Part shown: piece after piece, positions 1 to 5,288 of the stretch
How the letters are laid out: every line of letters starts with the position of its first letter
How positions within the stretch are numbered: the stretch's first letter is position 1
Assembly: GCA_024636135.1 (NCBI GenBank)
Contig: JAGXHP010000001.1
Coordinates: 1 to 6,771, forward strand
From: Chloroflexota bacterium
GTDB taxonomy: Bacteria; Chloroflexota; Limnocylindria; QHBO01
Length of the DNA: 6,771 nt
Direction: 5' to 3'
Notes under the pieces: generated by a model
The model's input: the letters and a program-made list of their open reading frames with translations, nothing else
Databases searched by the model: none
Told to the model about the DNA's origin: nothing
Translations under genes and position numbers: made by a program

Positions 1-132
1 CCGGTGCAGGATCGGCCGACCTTCTTCTTCGAGATCATCGAGCGCCACGGCTCACGGGGCTTCGGCGTCGGCAACTTCAAGGCGCTGTTCGAAGCGATCG
101 AGATCGAGCAGGCGCGACGCGGCAACCTCTGA
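1..132 (+). CDS. hppD: 4-hydroxyphenylpyruvate dioxygenase, C-terminal end (partial)
   Basis: Frame 1 is open from the first base to a TGA at 130-132 and gives the last 43 residues of a protein whose start lies left of the window. The fragment opens with PVQDRPTFFFEIIERHG and continues GFGVGNFKALFEAIE, the very conserved C-terminus of 4-hydroxyphenylpyruvate dioxygenase, ending in RRGNL as many homologues do. The Glu in FFFEII (fragment residue 11) corresponds to the glutamate of the 2-His/1-Glu iron site. The GxGNFKALF stretch belongs to the C-terminal helix that closes the active site. By family knowledge the enzyme is a cytosolic Fe(II) dioxygenase converting 4-hydroxyphenylpyruvate to homogentisate in aerobic tyrosine breakdown. 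The two His ligands are outside the window, so integrity cannot be judged. The lipoprotein gene follows after 12 bases. Confidence 0.93.
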   Translation, partial: PVQDRPTFFFEIIERHGSRGFGVGNFKALFEAIEIEQARRGNL

Positions 133-144
133 TCCGCTGCGCCG

Positions 145-567
145 ATGCGCAACGCGGGCGGGATTCTCGTCGGTACTGCTGCGTTGCTGACCGCCTGCCT
201 GGGCGGCATTGACGCGCCGGACTGGGTCGTCGAGCGCCAGCCTCTCCCCCTGTGCGGCGAGATCGCAGTGACCGACGCCGGCACGCCATCCGACCTCGAG
301 TCGCAGAGGTGCATGCTCGCGGCGTGGGAGAGCCACGACGATGCAGAACGCATCGTCCACGCGGTCAACGAGAACACCGGGAGCGACATGGCGGTCTATC
401 AGCGGGTCCATCGCGATGGGACCCTCGAGATGTTTTTGGATCTCGGCGGCGGTGGCGAAGGCCGGTGGGAGCGCCTACGCTGCGATTCGCTCAACCGTGT
501 GCCATTGCCTGCCCGCGACGAGGGCCTCTACACGGTCGACGGGTGTGACCAACTGCCGGTGCCGTGA
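145..567 (+). CDS. small lipoprotein of unknown function, four cysteines in the mature part
   Basis: A 140-residue protein that I do not recognise. The N-terminus is a short lipoprotein signal: Met-Arg, a hydrophobic run over residues 7-15, then the lipobox LTAC with Cys18 as the likely lipidated residue. It should therefore be exported and membrane-anchored. The mature part of about 122 residues has four more cysteines (37, 56, 113, 134), enough for two disulfides, plus a Gly-rich turn at 101-106 followed by RWERL. It contains no catalytic motif or family signature that I know. The ATG at 145 is chosen because it precedes a complete signal sequence; I see no clear Shine-Dalgarno in the 12 bases after the hppD stop, so translation may depend on hppD read-through. 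Reality of the gene is supported by the lipobox and by its fit between neighbours; function is open. Confidence 0.72.
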   Translation: MRNAGGILVGTAALLTACLGGIDAPDWVVERQPLPLCGEIAVTDAGTPSDLESQRCMLAAWESHDDAERIVHAVNENTGSDMAVYQRVHRDGTLEMFLDLGGGGEGRWERLRCDSLNRVPLPARDEGLYTVDGCDQLPVP

Positions 568-589
568 CGTCCACGCCGCCGGCGAGTCG

Positions 590-607
590 GTCGGCACACG
601 TGCTGAC
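590..607. promoter_or_regulatory. imperfect 18-base inverted repeat downstream of the lipoprotein gene
   Basis: GTCGGCAC and GTGCTGAC face each other around a central AC, with seven of eight positions complementary and the eighth a G-U pair in RNA. It begins 22 bases after the lipoprotein stop. It could be a factor-independent-like hairpin ending the upstream transcript, although no T-run follows, or a dimeric regulator site upstream of proS. The sequence alone does not decide between these. Confidence 0.35.
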
Positions 608-619
608 AGCCGTCTCGCG

Positions 620-641
620 CCCGATGCGGTGAGGCATCGGG
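620..641. promoter_or_regulatory. perfect 8-base inverted repeat just upstream of proS (candidate operator)
   Basis: CCCGATGC at 620-627 and GCATCGGG at 634-641 are perfect reverse complements separated by GGTGAG. The half-site GCATCGG recurs at 644-650, exactly ten bases after the right arm, i.e. about one helical turn. The repeat ends directly before a TAGCAT that could be the proS -10 element, so a protein bound here would lie over the -35 and spacer region. The alternative is an RNA hairpin in a longer transcript. No T-run follows, so a classical terminator is less likely. Confidence 0.4.
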
Positions 642-656
642 TAGCATCGGCCCTTC
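642..656 (+). promoter_or_regulatory. candidate -10 element of a leaderless proS promoter
   Basis: TAGCAT at 642-647 fits the TANNNT pattern of bacterial -10 elements and lies nine bases before the proS ATG at 657. That would place the transcription start at or next to the start codon. The absence of a convincing Shine-Dalgarno before this ATG is consistent with leaderless translation. I see no good -35 hexamer at the expected distance, so this is tentative. Confidence 0.3.
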
Positions 657-2093
657 ATGAGCACGAACAAGCTGCCCACGCAGGCAGAGGACTTTCCCGC
701 CTGGTACGTCGAGGTCGTGAAGCGCGCCGAGCTGGCCGAGCACGGCCCGGCCAAGGGCTCGATGATCATCAAGCCCCACGGCTACGCCATCTGGGAGCTG
801 ACCCAACGCGCGCTGGATGATCGCTTCAAGGCGACCGGGCACGAGAACCTCTACTTCCCGCTGCTCATCCCGATGAGCCTCCTCGACAAGGAGGCCGATC
901 ACGTCGAGGGCTTTGCGCCGCAGGTCGCGGTCGTCACCCACGGCGGCGGCGAGAAGCTCGAGGAGCCGCTCGCCATCCGGCCGACGAGCGAGGCGATCAT
1001 CTGGAGCACCTACAAGCGATGGATCCAGAGCTATCGGGACCTGCCGCTCCTCTACAACCAGTGGGCCAACGTCGTGCGCTGGGAGATGCGGACGCGCCTC
1101 TTCCTCCGAACCAGCGAGTTCCTGTGGCAGGAGGGCCATACCGCGCACGCCACCGCCGACGAGGCCGTGGCCGAGACGCTCCAGATGCTCGAGGTCTACC
1201 GCCAGGTAGCCGAGGGCGTGCTCGGCATCCCCGTCCACATGGGTCGCAAGTCGCCCGGCGAGCGATTCCCCGGCGCCGTGGAGACCTACTGCATCGAGGG
1301 ATTGATGCGCGATGCCAAGGCACTCCAGTGCGGGACGAGTCATTTCCTTGGCCAGAACTTCGCGAAGGCCTACGACGTGACCTTCCTCAACGCCGATGGC
1401 GAGCAGGAGCACGCCTGGGCCACCTCGTGGGGGTTCAGCACCCGCATGATCGGCGGCACGATCATGGCCCACGGCGACGACGCCGGCCTGCGCCTGCCCC
1501 CCGCGGTGGCGCCGATCCAGGTCGCCATCGTGCCGATCGCGCGGACCGACGACGAGCGCGCCAAGGTCCTCGAGGTCGCCGGGAAGCTGCGCGCCGACCT
1601 CGCAGCGCAAGGGATCCGCGTGCGTCTCGACGACCGTGACCAGCACCGGCCCGGCTACAAGTTTGCGGAGTGGGAGCTCAAGGGCGTCCCGGTTCGGATC
1701 GAGCTCGGGCCGCGCGACATCGCCGCCGGCCAGGTCGTCATGGCCAGCCGGCTCGGCGGCGAGAAGGAGGCGGTGGGCCTGGCGGAAGTTGCATCGGGCA
1801 TGGGCGACCGGTTGGCGTCGATCCAGCGCGAGCTGTACGCCGACGCGCTCGCGTACCGCGAGGCGAACACGCACGAGATCACGACCTTCGACGAGTTCGC
1901 AACCGGCATCGAGGAGCGCGGCGGGTTCTGGGTTGGCGCGTGGTGCGGCGACGCAGCCTGCGAGGCCGAGATCGCGACGAAGACCAAGGCCAGCATCCGC
2001 TTTCTGCCGATCGAGCCAGCGGACCCCGGCTCGCCCTGCATGCACTGTGGCGCGCCGGGGGTCGACATCGCGCACTGGGCTCGAGCGTACTGA
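657..2093 (+). CDS. proS: prolyl-tRNA synthetase, archaeal/eukaryotic type
   Basis: A complete 478-residue class II aminoacyl-tRNA synthetase that charges tRNA-Pro with proline in the cytosol. Visible elements in order: motif 1 region around FPLLIP (67-72), the TxE loop RPTSE (108-112), motif 2 with VVRWEMRTR through the conserved RTSEFLWQEGHTAH (139-164), and motif 3 in GGTIMAHGDDAGLRLPP (266-282). An anticodon-binding domain follows at about 285-400. The C-terminal zinc domain has Cys430, Cys435, Cys461 and Cys464 and ends in the characteristic terminal Tyr. There is no editing insertion between motifs 2 and 3, and the length matches the roughly 480-residue form known from archaea, eukaryotes and some bacteria such as Thermus, rather than the roughly 570-residue E. 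coli form. The ATG at 657 is the start giving the usual N-terminus (LPTQAEDFPAWY). The next gene abuts it directly. Confidence 0.97.
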   Translation: MSTNKLPTQAEDFPAWYVEVVKRAELAEHGPAKGSMIIKPHGYAIWELTQRALDDRFKATGHENLYFPLLIPMSLLDKEADHVEGFAPQVAVVTHGGGEKLEEPLAIRPTSEAIIWSTYKRWIQSYRDLPLLYNQWANVVRWEMRTRLFLRTSEFLWQEGHTAHATADEAVAETLQMLEVYRQVAEGVLGIPVHMGRKSPGERFPGAVETYCIEGLMRDAKALQCGTSHFLGQNFAKAYDVTFLNADGEQEHAWATSWGFSTRMIGGTIMAHGDDAGLRLPPAVAPIQVAIVPIARTDDERAKVLEVAGKLRADLAAQGIRVRLDDRDQHRPGYKFAEWELKGVPVRIELGPRDIAAGQVVMASRLGGEKEAVGLAEVASGMGDRLASIQRELYADALAYREANTHEITTFDEFATGIEERGGFWVGAWCGDAACEAEIATKTKASIRFLPIEPADPGSPCMHCGAPGVDIAHWARAY

Positions 2094-3056
2094 GTGGCTG
2101 ATCCGCACATCGTCTCGATCGACGAGATCCGTGAGGCGGCCGGGCGGATCCGCGGAGTGGCCACCCGCACGCCGCTCCTGCAATGGGACGACACGACGTG
2201 GCTCAAGCCGGAGTCGCTGCAGCCGATCGGCGCATTCAAGATGCGCGGCGCCTACAACAAGGTCGCATCGCTCAGCGACGCGGAGCGGGCGCGCGGCGTC
2301 GTCACCTACTCATCGGGCAATCACGCCCAGGCGGTCGCGCGTGCGGCGCGCTTGCTCGGCGCGAAGGCCGTCATCTGCATGCCGGAGAACGCTCCGCGGG
2401 TGAAGGTCGACGGCGTCCTGCGCGATGGCGCCGAGATCGTCACCACCAGCAACGACTCGGAGGAGCGACATCGGCGCGCGCTCCAGCTGGTGGATGAACG
2501 AGGGCTCGTCATGGTCGAGCCCTATGACGACCCGGCCATCATCGCCGGCCAGGGAACCTGCGGACTCGAGATCGTGGATGATTTGCCCGAGGTGACCAGC
2601 GTCATCGTCCCGGTCTCCGGCGGCGGGCTGTCGGCCGGGGTGGCGACCGCGGTGAAGGCCATGAAGCCCGACGCGCGCGTCATCGGCGTTGAGCCCGAGC
2701 TGGCAGCCGATGCGAAGGAGTCGCTCGAGAGCGGTGAGATGGTCACCTGGAGCGCCGATCAGACCGTGCGGACCATGGCCGACGGACTGCGGACGAACTC
2801 GCTCGGGCCGCTGCCATTCGAGCACCTCAAGCGATTCATCGACGAGATCGTGACCGTGACCGAGGACGAGATCGCCGACGCAATGCGGCAGCTCGCTCGC
2901 CGTGCGCGCCTGGTGGTGGAGCCGTCCGGCGCCGCCTCCATGGCGGCCCACCTGGCGGGCCGCGCCCCCTGCCCCGAGGGCGATGACGCGCGCGTCGTCA
3001 TCATCTCCGGCGGCAACGTCGACCCCGAGCTGTACCTGCGGGTGCTCTCCGGCTGA
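2094..3056 (+). CDS. PLP-dependent threonine/serine ammonia-lyase (IlvA/TdcB/serine-racemase family)
   Basis: A 320-residue fold-type II PLP enzyme, complete by comparison with the catabolic threonine dehydratase and serine racemase group. The PLP Schiff-base lysine is Lys49 in IGAFKMRGAYN. SSGNHAQ (73-79) is the substrate-carboxylate loop, SGGGLSAG (175-182) the phosphate-binding glycine loop, and Ser305 in SGGN should contact the pyridine nitrogen. Glu200, Ala204 and Asp206 match the divalent-cation site of this family. There is no C-terminal ACT domain, so the allosteric isoleucine control of biosynthetic IlvA is not expected. It probably deaminates L-threonine to 2-oxobutanoate and L-serine to pyruvate in the cytosol; racemase activity cannot be excluded. 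The start is GTG at 2094, immediately after the proS TGA (TGAGTG) and with only a weak upstream Shine-Dalgarno, suggesting translational coupling with proS. Confidence 0.92.
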   Translation: MADPHIVSIDEIREAAGRIRGVATRTPLLQWDDTTWLKPESLQPIGAFKMRGAYNKVASLSDAERARGVVTYSSGNHAQAVARAARLLGAKAVICMPENAPRVKVDGVLRDGAEIVTTSNDSEERHRRALQLVDERGLVMVEPYDDPAIIAGQGTCGLEIVDDLPEVTSVIVPVSGGGLSAGVATAVKAMKPDARVIGVEPELAADAKESLESGEMVTWSADQTVRTMADGLRTNSLGPLPFEHLKRFIDEIVTVTEDEIADAMRQLARRARLVVEPSGAASMAAHLAGRAPCPEGDDARVVIISGGNVDPELYLRVLSG

Positions 3057-3065
3057 CTCAGCCGG
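3049..3065. terminator. inverted repeat containing both convergent stop codons (candidate bidirectional terminator)
   Basis: CCGGCTGA at 3049-3056 and TCAGCCGG at 3058-3065 are perfect reverse complements around one central C. As RNA either strand could form a seven-pair GC-rich stem with a three-base loop. The TGA of the ammonia-lyase and the TGA of the peptidase are the mirrored halves. No T-run follows on either side, so efficient intrinsic termination is not assured; it may instead protect 3' ends or pause polymerase. Confidence 0.4.
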
Positions 3066-4374
3066 CCAGGATCTCGAGCGCGCGGTCCAGCTGGGGATCC
3101 GCATCGCCGGTGGGATCCGCCGGGGAGGAGACCACGACGTCGGGAGTGATGCCGTCGGGCGCGGCGGAGTTGTGATCGGGCGTGAACCATCGATCGGTCG
3201 TGATGCGAAGGCCGCCACCATTCGGCAGGTCGTTCCAGATCTGCACGGTGTTCTTGCCGAAGGTCCGCTCGCCGAGGATCGTCGCCCGACCGGTGTCCTG
3301 GAGCGCCCCCGCCACGATCTCCGAAGCCGAGGCCGAGCCACGATCCACCAGGACGACCACCGGGATGGCGTCGGACTGTGCCAGGCCTCCGGACTCGGAT
3401 TCCCAGCGCTGCACGTTGCCGTCGGACTCCACGGTGAACAGGAGCTCCCCCGCCGGCACGAACTGACTCGCGATCCCGCGTGCCGTGGTGATGAATCCGC
3501 CGGGATTCCCACGAAGGTCGAGCACGATCGAGGACGCTCCCCGCTCGAGCAGCGCCCCGAGCTCCTCCCGGAAGACCCCGGTGGCGCGATCGGTGAAGGT
3601 CGTGAGCCGGATGTAGCCGATGCCTCCGTCCAGGAGCTCGGAGTCGACCTCGCGCAGATCGATGACAGCGCGCGTGATCGTGATGTCCAGCTCGGAGCTG
3701 CCCCGCTCGACGGTCAGCGTCACGTCGGTGCCCGCCTCGCCTCGGACCTCGAAGACCAGCGAGCTGACCGACTCGCCGAGCGTCGAGGTGCCATCGATCT
3801 CCAGGATGCGATCCCCGGCACGCAGCCCCGCCCCCTCGGCCGGTGAGCCCGCAAGTGGCGAGACCACGACCATCGCGCACGTCTCGCTGACGACGGTGCA
3901 GGACGCCAGGTCCTCGGGATCCACGGTGTTCTCGATGCCGACCTCGGCCCCGATGCCGCTGAACTCCCCCGACAGGTCGTCGAGAGCCGACCCGTACTGG
4001 TCCGGCGGCAGATAGCCGGAGTACGGATCCTGGAGGCCGAACTCGATCATCCCGCGCACGGCGCCGTCGACCAGATCCTCGTCGCTGACCTCATCGACGT
4101 AGTCGCCCTTGATCTGCGCGTACGTCTCGCACAGGACCGCGAAGGCCTCGGTCGGCTCGGCGCACGAGACCGTCTCGAGGATCGGCGTGGGACCGGCAGT
4201 CTCGACCGGGGTGGGCGTGGCGCCCGACGGCGATGGCACGCCGCCGCCGACCTCCGAGGCGCCACCGACGGCGAAGCCCGCCACGAAGGTGAGGGCACCG
4301 AACAGGAGGAGGACGGAGACCAGGGCGACGGCGCTGGCCACGGGGGATCGGCGCGTGGTTCGAATGGCGGTCAT
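3058..4374 (-). CDS. ctpA: S41 family C-terminal processing peptidase, membrane-anchored, with PDZ domain
   Basis: A 438-residue serine protease of the Ctp/Prc/Tsp family, which trims or degrades envelope proteins from their C-termini outside the membrane. Layout: basic N-terminus RTTRRS, one hydrophobic segment (about 13-37), a Gly/Pro/Thr linker (about 40-68), a helical region with the family motif QDPYSGYLPP, a PDZ domain (about 134-228, starting FSGIGAEV), then the catalytic core with DLRGNPGG (286-293). By alignment with E. coli Prc (Ser452, Lys477, Gln481) the catalytic residues are Ser349 in SASASEI, Lys374 in TFGKNTVQ and Gln378, all present. Cysteines 71/82 and 159/166 may form two disulfides. 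I prefer ATG 4374 because AGGAA lies six bases upstream; ATG 4410 would add 12 residues, but its only GGGAG sits one base from the start and in a hairpin. It is last in the - strand gene set. Confidence 0.94.
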   Translation of the reverse strand: MTAIRTTRRSPVASAVALVSVLLLFGALTFVAGFAVGGASEVGGGVPSPSGATPTPVETAGPTPILETVSCAEPTEAFAVLCETYAQIKGDYVDEVSDEDLVDGAVRGMIEFGLQDPYSGYLPPDQYGSALDDLSGEFSGIGAEVGIENTVDPEDLASCTVVSETCAMVVVSPLAGSPAEGAGLRAGDRILEIDGTSTLGESVSSLVFEVRGEAGTDVTLTVERGSSELDITITRAVIDLREVDSELLDGGIGYIRLTTFTDRATGVFREELGALLERGASSIVLDLRGNPGGFITTARGIASQFVPAGELLFTVESDGNVQRWESESGGLAQSDAIPVVVLVDRGSASASEIVAGALQDTGRATILGERTFGKNTVQIWNDLPNGGGLRITTDRWFTPDHNSAAPDGITPDVVVSSPADPTGDADPQLDRALEILAG

Positions 4375-4380
4375 CAGCTG

Positions 4381-4385
4381 TTCCT
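4381..4385 (-). promoter_or_regulatory. ribosome binding site that decides the ctpA start
   Basis: On the - strand this reads AGGAA, within ACAGGAACAGCTG before ATG 4374, with a six-base spacer. It is one of only two good Shine-Dalgarno sequences I could find for the starts in this window and argues against the upstream in-frame ATG at 4410. Confidence 0.6.
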
Positions 4386-4412
4386 GTGGTACGAGAGCGC
4401 GGACGCGCATTC

Positions 4413-4431
4413 TCCCGCGAAACGCACGGGA
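4413..4431 (-). other. intercistronic hairpin between the methyltransferase gene and ctpA
   Basis: The - strand reads TCCCGTG, loop CGTTT, CGCGGGA: a seven-pair stem with one G-U pair, starting 12 bases after the methyltransferase stop. No T-run follows. It could reduce read-through into ctpA or stabilise the upstream message. It would also hide the GGGAG preceding the alternative ATG 4410. Confidence 0.3.
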
Positions 4432-4443
4432 ACGCTCAGCGCA

Positions 4444-5256
4444 TCATCGGCGGACGGCGCGCATCCCCAGGAAGATCGGGATCTCGGCGTTGCCGCGGGC
4501 GTCACCGCGGGTTCCCTTCCCCGGCCGTCGATTCGGTGGCAGGTCGGCGATCTCGTGCATCGCATCGACCCCGAAGCCCGCATCGGCCAGGGCGTTCACG
4601 TAGGTGCTGATCGGCCGATGGAAGCTCCGAGTCGGGAGTCCGCCACCCAGCGACTTCATCGGCACGGCCATCTCGCTCAGGTAGCTGTCGATGCGCCGAT
4701 ACGTGAGCTTGCGCCCTTCGTCGAAGCCCCAGCCCGAGTGGCGCGGCTGCCGAAATGCGGGATGCGTCATGAGCAGGACGACGCGCGCGGTCGGCGCCAG
4801 GGCCCAGTCGAGGCCGCGGACGACACCATCGAGCGAGTCCATGTCCTGGATCGAGAGCAGGAACGTCGCAGCATCGTGCGCACCCGGGTCGAGTCCGGCG
4901 ACAGCCGCGAGGTGCCGCGCGTCCCCGACGATGAATTTCGCGCCACGAAGGCGCGCGTGGCGGTGCTTCGCCGACGCGATCAAGCGAGCCGAGGCATCGA
5001 CCACGGTCACCCGGGCGCCGGCTTCGACCAGGTACGGAGCCAGGACGCCCTGCCCGCCGCCGAGGTCGAGAACCGACTCGCCCTCGGCCGGCCGCAGGAG
5101 GTCCATGACGGCCGGGATCGCCAGCTCACGGTGATAGACCGAGCCGTGGTCTCCCACCCACCCGTCGTACCAGGTGGCGACGCGCTCCCAGCTGGTCTCG
5201 CGGGAGCCGGATCCCGACACGGATGACGGCTGCGCACGGGATGGTCGACGGCTCAT
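4444..5256 (-). CDS. class I SAM-dependent methyltransferase, substrate unknown
   Basis: A 270-residue Rossmann-fold methyltransferase. Motif I is VLDLGGGQG (62-70), the acidic residue ending strand 2 is Asp87 in VTVVDAS, GDARHL (111-116) is the adenine-contact region, and a motif IV-like strand ATFLLSIQDMDS runs from about 130 to 141. The C-terminal half, with RRIDSYLSEMAV and SFHRPISTYVNALADAGF (211-228), resembles UbiE-like small-molecule methyltransferases with a helical lid over the substrate. About 20 Ser/Arg-rich N-terminal residues precede the WERVATWYD core and look disordered. There is no signal peptide or membrane segment, so it should be cytosolic. The ATG at 5256 has no Shine-Dalgarno; an 11-codon mini-ORF from the cfa stop overlaps it as ATGA, which may supply ribosomes. 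Position between a fatty-acid methyltransferase and an envelope protease hints at a lipid or quinone-like substrate, but that is inference only. Confidence 0.88.
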   Translation of the reverse strand: MSRRPSRAQPSSVSGSGSRETSWERVATWYDGWVGDHGSVYHRELAIPAVMDLLRPAEGESVLDLGGGQGVLAPYLVEAGARVTVVDASARLIASAKHRHARLRGAKFIVGDARHLAAVAGLDPGAHDAATFLLSIQDMDSLDGVVRGLDWALAPTARVVLLMTHPAFRQPRHSGWGFDEGRKLTYRRIDSYLSEMAVPMKSLGGGLPTRSFHRPISTYVNALADAGFGVDAMHEIADLPPNRRPGKGTRGDARGNAEIPIFLGMRAVRR

Positions 5257-5288
5257 GTTGCGAGTATGGCGGCCCGTGCCGCGCGCAT
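5253..5288 (-). other. 11-codon mini-ORF linking cfa stop to methyltransferase start
   Basis: An ATG at 5288-5286 overlaps the cfa TGA as TGATG. It encodes MRAARAAILAT and ends in a TGA at 5255-5253 that overlaps the methyltransferase ATG as ATGA. It fills the whole gap between the two genes. It could carry terminating ribosomes from cfa to a start that lacks its own Shine-Dalgarno. A chance arrangement is quite possible and the peptide itself need not have a function. Confidence 0.3.

Noticed and set aside
597..602. CACGTG palindrome
   Set aside because: A six-base palindrome is expected by chance at this GC content, and it is already part of the larger dyad at 590-607.
568..656. Possible tRNA or structured leader such as a T-box before proS
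   Set aside because: No cloverleaf, T-box consensus or anticodon-arm arrangement could be found; only two simple dyads are present.
1445..1466. Perfect 8-base inverted repeat CATGATCG / CGATCATG
   Set aside because: It lies in proS motif 3 and follows from the codons for Met-Ile-Gly-Gly-Thr-Ile-Met; coding constraint explains it.
528..2183. 551-codon open frame on the - strand opposite proS
   Set aside because: It mirrors a certain proS gene, has the Arg/Asp/Val/Leu-rich composition typical of antisense frames in GC-rich coding DNA, and shows no domain. It is a shadow.
1636..2403. 255-codon + strand frame across the proS/ammonia-lyase junction
   Set aside because: Ser/Arg/Thr-rich frame-shifted reading of two real genes.
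2310..3512. 400-codon - strand frame spanning the ammonia-lyase and the ctpA end
   Set aside because: It crosses two confidently identified genes and has no recognisable motif, only Arg/Ser/Pro-rich sequence in one half.
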